In this document: positions 47,320 through 56,258 of the stretch, one piece after another | How the letters are laid out: every line of letters starts with the position of its first letter | Numbering within the stretch: the first letter of the stretch is position 1 | Assembly (NCBI RefSeq): GCF_001673365.1 | Contig: NZ_LZLS01000156.1 | Coordinates: 62,001 to 126,000, forward strand | From: Mycobacterium asiaticum | GTDB taxonomy: Bacteria; Actinomycetota; Actinomycetes; Mycobacteriales; Mycobacteriaceae | DNA: 64,000 nt | Direction: 5' to 3' | Notes under the pieces: model-generated | What the model was told of the DNA's origin: nothing | What the model saw: only the letters and a program-made list of their open reading frames with translations | Database searches by the model: none | Translations under genes and position numbers: made by a program

Positions 47320-48333
47320 GTGACCCAAGATACGTCCGCTACCTGCCCGGTGACCAGCGCTTCCGAAGATGACCGCGTGGCCGCCGGGTGCCCGGTCTCG
47401 CCGTCGGGTTACGAGACGCCACCGACGCCGCTCGGGCCGGATTCCCTGACGTGGAAGTACTTCGGCGATTGGCGCGGCATGCTGCAGGGCCCGTTCGCGG
47501 GCTCCATGCAGAACATGCACCCCCAGTTGGGCGCGGCGGTCGAGCAGCACTCGACGTTTCTGCAGGAGCCGCTGCCGCGGGTGATGCGGTCGCTGTACCC
47601 GATCGGCGGGGTGGTCTTCGACGGTGACCGTGCCCCGACCACCGGTGCCGAGGTGCGGGACTACCACACCGACATCAAGGGCGTCGACGACCAGGGCCGT
47701 CGCTACCACGCGCTGAACCCCGACGTCTTCTACTGGGCGCACTCCACGTTCTTCATGGGCACCATCCTGGTGGCCGAGCGATTCGGCGACGGCCTGACCG
47801 AAGCCGACAAGCGCCAACTGTTCGACGAACACATCCAGTGGTATCGGATGTACGGGATGAGCATGCGGCCGGTGCCCGAGACCTGGGAGGACTTCCAGGT
47901 GTACTGGGACCACATGTGCCGCAACATATTAGAGGACAACTTCGCGACGCGGACCGTCCTCGATCTGACGAAATACAACAAGCTGCCAATCGCGCCGTGG
48001 TTGCCGGACTGGCTGTGGGGAGGCCTGACCAAGCTATCGCGGCCGTTCTTCCTCTGGTTGACGGTCGGCTTCTATCACCCGGCGGTGCGAGAGCGGCTGG
48101 GCTTCACGTGGTCGGTCCGCGACGAGTGGTTGCACCGACGCTTCGGCAACCTGGTGCGGGCGGTCTTCGCGTTCGTGCCACCCAGGTACCGCAAGCATCC
48201 GCGGGCCCGCGCCGGTCTCGACCGCGTGAGCGGGCGCATCCCGGTAGACGCGCCGCTGCCCCAGACACCCGCGCGCAACTTGCCGCCGGTGTCCGAGCGC
48301 GGCAACCCAAAGCACTATTGCCCCGTCGTCTAG
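47320..48333 (+). CDS. MpaB-family oxygenase (DUF2236, Rv0826-like)
   Basis: A 337-residue DUF2236 protein, relative of latex-clearing protein and the mycophenolic acid enzyme MpaB. VFYWAHSTFFMGTILVAERFGDG contains the conserved His region binding b-type haem, and a conserved Arg/Trp stretch (DYHTDIKG, LPDWLWGGL) follows. The substrate is unknown. GTG 47320 (MTQDTSATCPV) is used; TTG 47305 is possible. Its 3' end carries a short duplicated segment (CGTCGTCTAGATCTC at 48323 and again at about 48345), the first copy containing the stop codon. Confidence 0.85.
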   Translation: MTQDTSATCPVTSASEDDRVAAGCPVSPSGYETPPTPLGPDSLTWKYFGDWRGMLQGPFAGSMQNMHPQLGAAVEQHSTFLQEPLPRVMRSLYPIGGVVFDGDRAPTTGAEVRDYHTDIKGVDDQGRRYHALNPDVFYWAHSTFFMGTILVAERFGDGLTEADKRQLFDEHIQWYRMYGMSMRPVPETWEDFQVYWDHMCRNILEDNFATRTVLDLTKYNKLPIAPWLPDWLWGGLTKLSRPFFLWLTVGFYHPAVRERLGFTWSVRDEWLHRRFGNLVRAVFAFVPPRYRKHPRARAGLDRVSGRIPVDAPLPQTPARNLPPVSERGNPKHYCPVV

Positions 48334-48358
48334 ATCTCTGCCCGGTCGTCTAGATCTC

Positions 48359-48424
48359 CGCGCCGACTGTGCAATCCACGACGCTCCGCTCGCGTGGCGC
48401 GTCGTGGACCGCACACTCGGCGCG
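48359..48424. repeat. Large inverted repeat (26-bp arms) between convergent genes
   Basis: 48359-48384 and 48399-48424 are inverted copies differing at three positions, with a 14-base loop. It lies between the mpaB-like and deaminase stop codons and can terminate both. The GCGCCGA...GTGCG core is shared with the tandem repeats at 15841-15904, so it may be a dispersed palindromic element. Confidence 0.8.
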
Positions 48425-48436
48425 CATCGCCCGGCC

Positions 48437-48937
48437 TCACACGGCCGGAACAGCGGTCGCCCGACGGTCTCCGCCGTTGCGCTCCTGCCAAAACCGGTAG
48501 ACGTCCACCGCGGCCTCACGGGGCTCGTACCGCATGGGTAGTCGACGGTCCTGCCAGTCCTTGGCGAACTCGTCGTAGAAGTTGGCGAGTTCGAAGTACT
48601 TGCGATCATCGACGTAGTGCGGTTCGTAGGCATCGCGCGCGGTCAGGAACACGACCTGGTCCGGCGAGCAATAGTAGAGCGAGCCCAGGCACATGGGACA
48701 GGGGTGGGCTAGAACGTAAAAGGTGGTTCCGACCAGGTGCTCGGTACCCAGCTTGGTGCATGCTGCGCGGATTGCCAGGATCTCGGCGTGGGCGGTCGGA
48801 TCATTGGTCTGCGCCACCTTGTTGGCGCTCTCGGCCAGGACTTCGCCGTCCTTGACGATCACCGTCGCAAACGGCCGACCGCCCTCGGCGACGTTCTGGC
48901 GAGCGAGGTCGATGGCCCGTTGGGCGAAGTCAGTCAT
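48437..48937 (-). CDS. Cytidine/guanine deaminase-like nucleoside deaminase (Rv0828c-like)
   Basis: A 166-residue zinc deaminase. The metal and catalytic residues are in TAHAEILAI (His and Glu) and HPCPMCLGSLYY (two Cys). Similar proteins deaminate guanine, cytosine or adenosine in tRNA; the short length and sequence fit a free nucleobase or nucleoside enzyme. kmtR, which precedes it in M. tuberculosis, is absent. The mirror-image SAM methyltransferase diverges from it. Confidence 0.9.
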   Translation of the reverse strand: MTDFAQRAIDLARQNVAEGGRPFATVIVKDGEVLAESANKVAQTNDPTAHAEILAIRAACTKLGTEHLVGTTFYVLAHPCPMCLGSLYYCSPDQVVFLTARDAYEPHYVDDRKYFELANFYDEFAKDWQDRRLPMRYEPREAAVDVYRFWQERNGGDRRATAVPAV

Positions 48938-49028
48938 GCCTGCTCAGGGTAGTCGGAAGAATCATTGCCGGGTCTGTGATAGTAACTAGGTTATCTATAT
49001 TTGTTGACTCGGATGAGGAGTGCGAATC

Positions 49029-49931
49029 GTGCGTACGGATCGGGACCGCTGGGATCTTGCGACAAGCGTCGGCGCCACGGCAACCATGGTCGCCGCGCAG
49101 CGCGCCCTGGCGAGCGACCCCGAGCACGCGCTGATCGACGATCCGTTCGCCGCGCCGCTGGTGCGGGCCGTAGGTATCGACGTCTACACCCGCCTGGTGA
49201 ACGGCGAAATTCCCACCGGGGAGGACTCCGAGTTCGATCCCGACCGGATGGCACAGGGGATGGCCAGCCGGACCAGGTTCTACGACGACTTCTTTCTCGA
49301 GGCCACTCGCAGCGGCATCGGCCAAGCTGTCATCCTCGCCTCCGGCCTGGACGCCCGGGCCTACCGGCTGCCCTGGCCCGCAGACACCGTCGTATATGAG
49401 GTCGACATGCCGGAAGTAATCGAATTCAAGACCCTGACCTTGCAGGATCTGGGTGCCGAACCGACCGCCGAACGCCGGACCGTCTCGGTGGATTTGCGCG
49501 ACGACTGGGCCTCCGCGCTGCGCGCGGCCGGCTTCGATACGGAGGCGCCCTCGGCGTGGAGTGCCGAGGGACTACTCGTCTACCTGCCGGACGACGCCCA
49601 GGACGCGCTGTTCGACAACATCACCGCGTTGAGCGCACCCGGCAGTCGGTTGGCCTTCGAATTCGTCCCCGACACCCGGATCTTCCAGGACGAGCGGTGG
49701 CGGGCACACCATGACCGGATGTCCGAACTCGGCTTCGAGATCGACTTCAACGACCTCGTCTACCACGCCGAGCGCAGCCACATCCTGGACTATCTATCCC
49801 GGGACGGCTGGCAGACCACCTCGCACACCACCAAGGAACTGCACGAAGTGAACGGGTTTTCCTACCCTGACGACGAACTCGCCGAAGCGTTCGCCGACGT
49901 CACCTACACCAGCGCGGTGTTAAAGCCCTAG
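49029..49931 (+). CDS. SAM-dependent methyltransferase (Rv0830-like, PPM1/LCMT fold)
   Basis: A 300-residue protein of the mycobacterial TIGR00027 SAM methyltransferase group. [28 protein letters not shown] opens it, [17 protein letters not shown] is the SAM loop and [11 protein letters not shown] is conserved. The substrate is unknown. GTG 49029 is chosen because GAGGAG lies eight bases upstream; GTG 49020 would overlap it. The last codons overlap the convergent Rv0831c-like gene by 4 bases. Confidence 0.9.
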   Translation: MRTDRDRWDLATSVGATATMVAAQRALASDPEHALIDDPFAAPLVRAVGIDVYTRLVNGEIPTGEDSEFDPDRMAQGMASRTRFYDDFFLEATRSGIGQAVILASGLDARAYRLPWPADTVVYEVDMPEVIEFKTLTLQDLGAEPTAERRTVSVDLRDDWASALRAAGFDTEAPSAWSAEGLLVYLPDDAQDALFDNITALSAPGSRLAFEFVPDTRIFQDERWRAHHDRMSELGFEIDFNDLVYHAERSHILDYLSRDGWQTTSHTTKELHEVNGFSYPDDELAEAFADVTYTSAVLKP

Positions 49932-50761
49932 TTGCTGCCGTTGTTGGTGGTGGTGCGCAGCAGCTCGTCCTTCAGGCGGGCGGTGAGCATGTCCTGGAAC
50001 ACCGTCTGCGCAGGCGCGTACAGGTCGCGGTAGGTCGAGACCAACGCTTCGCGGCTGTACTCCGGAATCGCGCCGGTCGGCGGCGTCCAGAAACTGTCGA
50101 TGTCCATCAGGAAGAACTGGCCCGTCCCGGCCGGTGTGACGCGGCGCAGGTGGTAGCTCTGGTCGAGTGCCTGGCCGACACCGGGACCGTAGCGAACGAT
50201 CAGCGACTTACCGGGCTGTGCCTCGCGGTAGACCGCGGCGCCCTGCCACTCGGTCAGGGCCAGGCCGCCGGGGGCCAGACGCTGGGGGCCCAGCAGGCTC
50301 TCGTCGATCCAGTTGGTCCACTCGATGCGTCCGTCGACGCCGGCGGGGACCCGGATCTCGAGCACGTAGCGCAGGCCGATGCGCTCGATGCCGACGATCG
50401 AGGAGACCTGCGACCGGGCGTCAACCACCCGCATCGCGATGTCCAGGAAAGAGTCGAAGTTGGTGTAGGCGCTGGTCTCGACGACGATCGCCTGGTTCTT
50501 GAGCGAGGCCGCCGTGGTGTTCTCCCGGTTGGAGTAACGCACGAAACGGTCGGCTACCGGCTGCGGGGCCTGGCCGGGGGCGGTCATGCCCCACTGCACG
50601 TCCTGGGCCTGGCGCTCGATCGGCAGGTCGCTGAGCAGTTGTTGTTTGAGTTCCCGGCTAGCCGATTCGGTGAGGGTGTCTGTTGCCGGGTGACGGATTT
50701 CCAGCGTTACCAGGGCTACGGGTGCGTTTGGTTGGTGATCGGGATTCACGTCCGGAAGCAT
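49928..50761 (-). CDS. TIGR04255 family protein (Rv0831c-like)
   Basis: A 277-residue protein matching Rv0831c from [18 protein letters not shown] onwards. [20 protein letters not shown] and [16 protein letters not shown] are the conserved ends of the TIGR04255 family, of unknown function, sometimes near toxin-antitoxin genes. The frame extends to 50791, but relatives start at Met 50761. It lies before the tRNA cluster. Confidence 0.82.
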   Translation of the reverse strand: MLPDVNPDHQPNAPVALVTLEIRHPATDTLTESASRELKQQLLSDLPIERQAQDVQWGMTAPGQAPQPVADRFVRYSNRENTTAASLKNQAIVVETSAYTNFDSFLDIAMRVVDARSQVSSIVGIERIGLRYVLEIRVPAGVDGRIEWTNWIDESLLGPQRLAPGGLALTEWQGAAVYREAQPGKSLIVRYGPGVGQALDQSYHLRRVTPAGTGQFFLMDIDSFWTPPTGAIPEYSREALVSTYRDLYAPAQTVFQDMLTARLKDELLRTTTNNGSN

Positions 50762-50862
50762 AGCCGCGAGCATAACCATGCGGGGCGGCATTCAAACGAG
50801 CGCCCTATTTCGGTTTGGTAAGCGACCGGTTGGCACCGGTAAGGCACCGGTCGGTACCCGTT

Positions 50863-50938
50863 TGGTGCCCCCAGTAGGACTCGAACCTACGACCTGCGGA
50901 TTAAAAGTCCGTAGCTCTACCAACTGAGCTATAGGGGC
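50863..50938 (-). tRNA. lysT: tRNA-Lys (anticodon TTT)
   Basis: The full cloverleaf is readable: acceptor GCCCCTA with TGGGGGC, D-loop AGCTCAGTTGGTAGAGC, anticodon loop ACTTTTAAT, T-arm GGTTCGAGTCC, then A and an encoded CCA (50863-50865). Confidence 0.97.
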
Positions 50939-51063
50939 GGCGGAGACTCAGGATACTGTGTGCCGGTACGGGCCTCGTTTGAGGATTAGGGCCGGGGTGA
51001 CCTAAGCTGGCTTGGCTCCCAACGGTAATCATGTTGCGAGTGCCCCGGAGAGATTCGGTTCTG

Positions 51064-51136
51064 GCCCCCTTCGTCTAGCGGCCTAGGACGCCGCCCTTTC
51101 AAGGCGGTAGCGCGGGTTCGAATCCCGTAGGGGGTA
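51064..51136 (+). tRNA. gluT: tRNA-Glu (anticodon TTC)
   Basis: Acceptor GCCCCCT with AGGGGGT (G-U at the end), D-arm TCTAGCGGCCTAGGA, anticodon loop CTTTCAA, T-arm GGTTCGAATCC, discriminator A at 51136. No CCA is encoded. Confidence 0.96.
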
Positions 51137-51174
51137 CTTGCGACGCGGGCTACCGCGGAGCAGCAGTACAGCAA

Positions 51175-51248
51175 GGCCCTGTGGCGCAGTTGGTTAGCGC
51201 GCCGCCCTGTCACGGCGGAGGTCGCGGGTTCGAGTCCCGTCAGGGTCG
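51175..51248 (+). tRNA. aspT: tRNA-Asp (anticodon GTC)
   Basis: Acceptor GGCCCTG with CAGGGTC, D-arm GCGCAGTTGGTTAGCGC, anticodon loop CTGTCAC, T-arm GGTTCGAGTCC and discriminator G at 51248. Confidence 0.97.
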
Positions 51249-51284
51249 CCAGCACGGCGAGGCACATCCTGCCTGCCGGCTTCC

Positions 51285-51358
51285 GGCCAGGTAGCTCAGT
51301 CGGTACGAGCGTCCGCCTGAAAAGCGGAAGGTCGACGGTTCGATCCCGTCCCTGGCCA
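51285..51358 (+). tRNA. pheU: tRNA-Phe (anticodon GAA), integration site of the right-hand element
   Basis: Acceptor GGCCAGG with CCTGGCC, D-arm GCTCAGTCGGTACGAGC, anticodon loop CTGAAAA, T-arm GGTTCGATCCC and discriminator A at 51358. The integrase gene of the element starts 26 bases after its 3' end. Confidence 0.97.
51316..51358 (+). other. Predicted attachment site (attL) within the 3' half of tRNA-Phe
   Basis: Tyrosine integrases of this type recombine within the 3' half of a tRNA. The int gene points away from tRNA-Phe, its stop lying 26 bases beyond. The matching attR copy is not in the window, so the exact core is inferred. Confidence 0.45.
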
Positions 51359-51383
51359 CTCGTCTGACCTGCATAGACACGGG

Positions 51384-52553
51384 TTATGCACTCGGTGGTT
51401 GGTTTGATTCGTCCGGTTCTTGTCCGGTCGTCGGTGGTTGAATCTCAGTTGCGTGAAGCTGATCGAGGTTGGTTGCCACTTGGTCTAGTTCGTCGGCGTA
51501 GAGATCGCTGTAAATATTCGCGGTGACGGTCGGCGTGGAATGACCCATGGTTTTCTGGACGTAGCGCAGGTCTGCCCCAGATTTACGGGCCAGGCTCGCG
51601 TACGTGTGGCGTAGGTCGTGGATAGTTAGCGGAGCTAGGTCGGTCTTCTCAAGGGCTTGATTCCAGTGCGTATGGCGGCGCCAGTTGTTGGATCGCAGCA
51701 TTGTTCCGTTGGATGAGGTGACCGCTGGTTCGTCCGGAGCGCGGCCGTTGATGCGCCGGGCGAGGATGTCGACCACGACTTGGGGGAGCGGGATGGTTCG
51801 GATGCCGGCGCGGGTCTTCGGAGGCCCGATGACAATTCGGCCCTCAACCTCCGGTGCGGCCCGTCGGACGTAGAGGCGGCGTGCGGCAAGGTTGACGTCC
51901 TTGACGCGGAGGCCGACGAGTTCGGACCAGCGCAGGCCGGTGTAGGCGAGGATTGTCACGACGTCGCCCTGGTCGCCGCAGGCGCTGGCCAATCTCTGGA
52001 CCTCCTGTGCGGTCAGGTAGCGATGACGATCCCGCTCGGGAATGCGGCCCGCTGAGACACCAAGAGCGGGGTTGCGGTGGATGCGGCCGTCTTGGTGGGC
52101 GATGTCGAGAATCGAGCGCACGAGACGCAGCGTGGACACTTTCGCCCACGGGCCGACCGTCAGGCCGTCAACGAACGCCTGAACGTCGGCGCGAGTGATC
52201 TCGTCGACGGGGATATGGCCGAACCGCGGCGCGATGCGCAGTTCCCAGTGTTGGACGTATCCGCTCCAGGTCTTCGGCGACACCGCGGGTTTCTTGGAAT
52301 CGGAGAACTGCGTCCAGATCCGGTTTAGCGGCGTGCGTCCGAGGCGTGGGTCGAATCGACGTGCGCCGAGCGCGGCTTCGTTGTCACGTTCGGATTTGAA
52401 CGCCTTCGCCTCACGCAGGGTCGAAAACGTGGCGGACGTTTCGACCCAACCCGATGGCGCGTCCGGATCTCGGATCAGGTACCGGACTTGGTAGCGGGGT
52501 TGGCCGGCTGCGTTGAGGCGCTTTCGGATGCCGCGAGGGGTGTTTCCCGCCAT
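51384..52553 (-). CDS. int: Tyrosine integrase
   Basis: A 389-residue site-specific recombinase. An AP2/SAM-like arm-binding region precedes the catalytic domain. The first Arg lies in LAYTGLRWSELVGLRV, His-x-x-Arg in IHDLRHTYASLA, and GHSTPTVTANIYSDLY ends with the nucleophilic Tyr. It starts ATG 52553 overlapping the xis stop (TAATG). It is adjacent to tRNA-Phe and integrates the right-hand element there. Confidence 0.96.
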   Translation of the reverse strand: MAGNTPRGIRKRLNAAGQPRYQVRYLIRDPDAPSGWVETSATFSTLREAKAFKSERDNEAALGARRFDPRLGRTPLNRIWTQFSDSKKPAVSPKTWSGYVQHWELRIAPRFGHIPVDEITRADVQAFVDGLTVGPWAKVSTLRLVRSILDIAHQDGRIHRNPALGVSAGRIPERDRHRYLTAQEVQRLASACGDQGDVVTILAYTGLRWSELVGLRVKDVNLAARRLYVRRAAPEVEGRIVIGPPKTRAGIRTIPLPQVVVDILARRINGRAPDEPAVTSSNGTMLRSNNWRRHTHWNQALEKTDLAPLTIHDLRHTYASLARKSGADLRYVQKTMGHSTPTVTANIYSDLYADELDQVATNLDQLHATEIQPPTTGQEPDESNQPPSA

Positions 52554-52807
52554 TACCGGCGTACCTGCTTCAGCCAGGACCGGACTTCTGCGCAGTCCCA
52601 GCGGCGTACCCGCTCTGACAGTGTGTAGCAGGGCGGGCCGATCTGTTCGCCGGTGGTTTCGCGGAGTGCGGCCCAGCGGTTGAGTGTTGCAGCGGAAACG
52701 CCTAATAGCGCTGAAACCTGTTCTGCAGTAAGCAATTCTGGGAAGTTGCCCGTATTGACGAGAGCCTCGCGGAGGCCGTGAGTGACCACCCTCTCACCTC
52801 GCTGCAC
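52553..52807 (-). CDS. xis: Excisionase-like HTH protein
   Basis: An 84-residue MerR-type winged-helix protein (LLTAEQVSALLGVSAATLNRWA) next to the integrase, as in other integrative elements. Acting with Int, it should direct excision. The start is uncertain: ATG 52807 overlaps the preceding gene by 14 bases; GTG 52789 is an alternative. Confidence 0.8.
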   Translation of the reverse strand: MQRGERVVTHGLREALVNTGNFPELLTAEQVSALLGVSAATLNRWAALRETTGEQIGPPCYTLSERVRRWDCAEVRSWLKQVRR

Positions 52808-53111
52808 GGATCGAGTCGAACCAGGCTCGGGTGCGCAGCAATCCGGCGTCGGCGTCGGCTTGGCCGCCGGTCATTCCCCATAGACCGAATGCCCAGCGCT
52901 CCAGCGCGGAGATCGTAGTCTCGCCGCAGCGCTGGAGCTCGGCGTCGTCACCCAGGACGAGGGCGGTTCCGATGACTTCGCCGCACGACCAGAGATTCCG
53001 ATACTGGCCCCATCCGTCTCTGCGGACCAGATGGGCGCGGTGGATGAGATCGGCGTGCCTCGCCAGCTTATTCTCATCGGATGATTCGAAGAGTGGGCAG
53101 TCGTCACTCAT
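52794..53111 (-). CDS. Hypothetical AICE protein
   Basis: A 105-residue protein rich in Trp and charged residues (DGWGQYRNLWSCGEVIG), without a recognised domain. ATG 53111 overlaps the FtsK stop. Its position between the transfer ATPase and xis is usual for replication or excision accessory genes of AICEs; no replication initiator is recognisable in the window. Confidence 0.6.
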   Translation of the reverse strand: MSDDCPLFESSDENKLARHADLIHRAHLVRRDGWGQYRNLWSCGEVIGTALVLGDDAELQRCGETTISALERWAFGLWGMTGGQADADAGLLRTRAWFDSIRAAR

Positions 53112-54426
53112 CGCGCTTTCCTCCGGGTGTGCGTGCTCGGCCGCATCGCTTTGCAGTGACGCGAATTTGGTCATCGCTCCAAAAGTCGGATCGGACCTTG
53201 GCCACCTGTCCGTCTTCGGCGATGACGTAGCCGGTGCCCGGTTGATTGGGGCTGATTCGGTGCGCGGGCGCTTTGTCGACCATCCCGTCGCCGAGCACCA
53301 TCGCGACTTCGTCGCGTGAACGCAGCCGCAGCGCGATGGTTTGGGTGAATAATTCCCGCATGGGGATGACTTCCTTGCGGGGATCTTGTACGAATGCGGC
53401 CACCACAATCCCCAGGCCGCGGCCTTTGGACAAGATCCGCGACAACGATGCTTTGGCCGCTTTGCACATGGCCGGATCGGACAGGTAGTTGGTCAGACCG
53501 GCGAGTTCGTCGATCAGCAGCACCACCAACGGCGTATCACGACTCGCGCTGTGCTGACGTGAGTGTCCGGCCATATTGTGCCCGCGCTGGTCCATCAACT
53601 TCTCCAGCGCGGCAAGGGTTTCCACGGCATCGGCTTCTGTGATGGCGATCTTCGAGAACAGGTCAGAGCCGACCGACAATTCAATGCCGTATTTCAGGTC
53701 GATACCCACCAGACGAACCACGCCGGAGGCGACAGCAGGGCCGAGACCACAGGCGATACCCCAGAAGACGGAACCTTTGCCTGCACCTGAGCAGCCCACC
53801 GTGAGGGTGTGTCGACCGCTCAATTGCAGACTCCACGCTGAGCCGTTCTCGCATCGCCCGAGCGTGACCCGCGCTGTGGCTAACGCTGTCGGCGGCGCCG
53901 CGTGGCCAACGGTCGAGAGCTGTTCCCGCATGACCAGTTCGATCCGCAGCGTGCCGGGGGAGACGACGACCGACCGTGCCGAGTGAGCGCCCGCAGCGTC
54001 GCGTATCGCTGGAACGGCGCGCTCCAAGTCTTCGACGGTCTGTCCCATCCTGGCCCGGACAGTCAGACGCAGGGTGGTGCGAGATACGTCTGTTGCCAAT
54101 AGCTTTGGATGAAGCCAACGGGTCGACGTGACCTGTCGGCCTTCGCTGTCGCGGCGCGTGACCTGCTCCGCAGCGGACAAGCCGCAGCGCTTGCTTAGCT
54201 TCTGCCATGAGAGGTGCGCCCAGAGGCGCCAGCGCAGGAGCCGGGCAGGCGTTGCAAACCGCTCTTCGTACGTCTCTGGTGAGTGCAGTCGCCAACAAAT
54301 GAGAGCGGCGCCGATGACGATCGCGATGACCGCTACGCACAGGGTGAAAGCGGTGAGGAAATTCAGCACGTGGTCGATCCGAAACGGGGTATCGGGATCG
54401 GTCAGTTCGTACGCGTCGGGATTCAT
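53104..54426 (-). CDS. FtsK/SpoIIIE-type DNA-transfer ATPase (TraSA-like)
   Basis: About 440 residues. A TM segment (about 19-45) is followed by an FtsK-like motor. Walker A is GCSGAGKGS (211-219) and Walker B VVLLIDELAG (301-310). This matches the single conjugation protein of actinomycete integrative and conjugative elements, which moves double-stranded DNA between mycelia or cells. ATG 54426 is used because it overlaps the preceding stop (ATGA); the frame extends to 54501. Confidence 0.9.
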   Translation of the reverse strand: MNPDAYELTDPDTPFRIDHVLNFLTAFTLCVAVIAIVIGAALICWRLHSPETYEERFATPARLLRWRLWAHLSWQKLSKRCGLSAAEQVTRRDSEGRQVTSTRWLHPKLLATDVSRTTLRLTVRARMGQTVEDLERAVPAIRDAAGAHSARSVVVSPGTLRIELVMREQLSTVGHAAPPTALATARVTLGRCENGSAWSLQLSGRHTLTVGCSGAGKGSVFWGIACGLGPAVASGVVRLVGIDLKYGIELSVGSDLFSKIAITEADAVETLAALEKLMDQRGHNMAGHSRQHSASRDTPLVVLLIDELAGLTNYLSDPAMCKAAKASLSRILSKGRGLGIVVAAFVQDPRKEVIPMRELFTQTIALRLRSRDEVAMVLGDGMVDKAPAHRISPNQPGTGYVIAEDGQVAKVRSDFWSDDQIRVTAKRCGRARTPGGKRDE

Positions 54427-54845
54427 GCCGACGCCCGACCGGAGTTCGACGCGGCGGACGCCTTGCCCGGCGCCGTCATCCCGGATGCTCGGAACGACCA
54501 CGCGATCCGTGAGAAATCACCCGACCGCTCGATATATGGCAGCGCCGTCAGATCTTCGAAAACCACTGGTGTGAAAGGTGTTCCGCTTGAATTGCTCGGT
54601 GCAGCCGGCTGCGTCGGCGCGGCGAACTTGACGGTCACCGTGCGGCTTCGCTTCGGCGCGGCGGGATCACCGTCGAGCGCTTCGACCTGCCACATCGGCA
54701 ATCCAGTGTCGCGGTCCCTCGCCTGCACGCGGTTCTCGCCGGAGGACTTGTCGAAGTCGATCATCGGCGTCACCTCGGACACGAGGAACGCGCCGAGGGA
54801 GAACACCTGCGCGTGCCCGACCTGAAGCCATTTGGGAATTGACAT
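54423..54845 (-). CDS. Hypothetical AICE protein upstream of the transfer ATPase
   Basis: A 140-residue protein with QARDRDTGLPMWQVEALD and SRTVTVKFAA, a pattern seen upstream of FtsK-type genes in actinobacterial integrative elements. Its function is unknown. Operator copies at 54873-54901 lie just before its start, so the GntR protein may repress this transfer operon. Confidence 0.75.
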   Translation of the reverse strand: MSIPKWLQVGHAQVFSLGAFLVSEVTPMIDFDKSSGENRVQARDRDTGLPMWQVEALDGDPAAPKRSRTVTVKFAAPTQPAAPSNSSGTPFTPVVFEDLTALPYIERSGDFSRIAWSFRASGMTAPGKASAASNSGRASA

Positions 54846-54872
54846 TTGGTTGCGCCTTTCGCCTCATCTGTA

Positions 54873-54901
54873 CTAGATGACTAAGTATCTAGTCGTCTAG
54901 A
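54873..54901. promoter_or_regulatory. GntR operators before the transfer operon
   Basis: CTAG-ATGA-CTAA (54873-54884) and TCTAG-TCGT-CTAGA (54888-54901) are spaced palindromes. CTAGTCGTCTAGA (54889-54901) is exactly the inverted copy of the sequence at 55747-55759 near the GntR gene. Confidence 0.7.
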
Positions 54902-54945
54902 GGAGTAAGTCAAGGAGTTCGCGCGGGTTGCTCACGATTGAGCGT

Positions 54946-55725
54946 TTAGTGCGCTGAAAAGTCGTATTCGAGCAGGTAAGCGGATGCGACCTTCACCGTG
55001 TCGCACACCTCGACTGCCACGCCGTCGCTGTCATAAGCGGTCCGCACGACAGTCAGGACGGGTGCTCCTGTCGCGAGCTGCAGGGCTCGGCGCTCTTCTG
55101 GGGTAGGCATCCGTGCGCCTACTTCCTCGGTGAATCGGGCGAGGGTGTGGCCGGCTTCTTCGAGGCGCGCGTAGATGCCGCCGGGCCCGGTGTCGACTTG
55201 TTCAATCTTGGTGTTCTGGGCGAATGCTGCAGGAATGTAGGAGATCGCTGTCTCAATCGGCCGACCATCGGCGAGGTAGCGCCGTGATCGGACCAGAACC
55301 TCATCGTCCGGGGTCAAGCGAAGGCGTTCGGCCACAGTGGAATTCGGTCTCTGCCGCGTCACGGTGATGTTGTCGACCGTCGGCGTGTAGCCCGACTTTT
55401 CCGCCTCCACGGTGAACGCAGCCTTGCCGCTCGCGCGATGTCGCCGTGCGAAACGATCGGACGCGAGTCGGCGAATCTGAGGAGCGGGGCGAACGAACAC
55501 TCCTCGGCCGTGCTCGGAAACGGCCAGGCCTTCAGAACGCAGCTCCTGTACTGCCTGGCGGACCGTCATTCGCGCGACTCCGAAGTGGTCGATCAGCGCC
55601 GCCTCAGACGGAAGACGTTCGCCGGCGGTGAGTTGGCCAGAGTTAATCGCCTCACGCAGCATGCCGGCGATCTGCCGATACGGGGGCTTGTCGTCCGCGC
55701 GATCGATCTGACCGAGTTGCAGCAC
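54946..55725 (-). CDS. GntR/HutC-family repressor (KorSA-like)
   Basis: At 259 residues it has the GntR winged helix (about 15-80, ERLPSEAALIDHFGVARMTVRQAVQEL) and a C-terminal UTRA ligand domain (about 100-255). KorSA of pSAM2 is such a protein and holds the transfer genes off. It is divergent from the Nudix gene, and the shared operator at 55746-55759 suggests autoregulation. Confidence 0.9.
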   Translation of the reverse strand: MLQLGQIDRADDKPPYRQIAGMLREAINSGQLTAGERLPSEAALIDHFGVARMTVRQAVQELRSEGLAVSEHGRGVFVRPAPQIRRLASDRFARRHRASGKAAFTVEAEKSGYTPTVDNITVTRQRPNSTVAERLRLTPDDEVLVRSRRYLADGRPIETAISYIPAAFAQNTKIEQVDTGPGGIYARLEEAGHTLARFTEEVGARMPTPEERRALQLATGAPVLTVVRTAYDSDGVAVEVCDTVKVASAYLLEYDFSAH

Positions 55726-55745
55726 CTGCGAGCCTTCCCATGCAC

Positions 55746-55759
55746 GTCTAGACGACTAG
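55746..55759. promoter_or_regulatory. GntR/HutC operator between gntR and the Nudix gene
   Basis: GTCTAGAC at 55746-55753 matches the HutC-subfamily consensus GT-N-TA-N-AC. TCTAGACGACTAG (55747-55759) is the reverse complement of the site at 54889-54901. Confidence 0.7.
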
Positions 55760-55818
55760 TCTAGGGAAACGACACGTCCCCTGTCACTAATGGAGTCGGC
55801 CGCAGAGGAGTCTCACGC

Positions 55819-56241
55819 ATGGCAGCCACACCAAAACACTCGGTCAGCGTCGCCGGCGTTGTGGTCCGCGACGACGGACGCGTCCTCGTCATCAAGCGCG
55901 ATGACAACGGCCACTGGGAGGCGCCGGGGGGAGTCCTGGAACTCGACGAGTCGTTCGAGGCCGGCGTTCGGCGTGAGGTGCTCGAAGAAACCGGCCTTGA
56001 GGTCAACGTGGAGCGGCTCACGGGCGTCTACAAGAACCTGACGCACGGCATCGTTGCGTTGGTGTACCGCTGCCGGCCAGCGGCGGGTGAACCGCACGTG
56101 ACCGACGAAGCACGTGAAATCCGTTGGATGACAACGGAAGAAATACAGTGTGCGATGACACCAGCGTTCGGCGTGCGTGTTCTGGATGCGTTCGACGAAG
56201 CGCCTCAGTCGCGTGCGCATGATGGGGTCAATCTGATGTAG
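55819..56241 (+). CDS. Nudix hydrolase (Pif-like)
   Basis: A 140-residue Nudix protein; the full box GX5EX7REUXEEXGU is present from GGVLELDESFEAG to RREVLEETGL. GAGGAG precedes ATG 55819. In pSAM2 a Nudix-domain protein, Pif, confers immunity against transfer into cells already carrying the element; the gene's place beside the GntR repressor fits that role. The real substrate is unknown. Confidence 0.9.
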   Translation: MAATPKHSVSVAGVVVRDDGRVLVIKRDDNGHWEAPGGVLELDESFEAGVRREVLEETGLEVNVERLTGVYKNLTHGIVALVYRCRPAAGEPHVTDEAREIRWMTTEEIQCAMTPAFGVRVLDAFDEAPQSRAHDGVNLM

Positions 56242-56258
56242 TCGTCATGCTCTGAATC

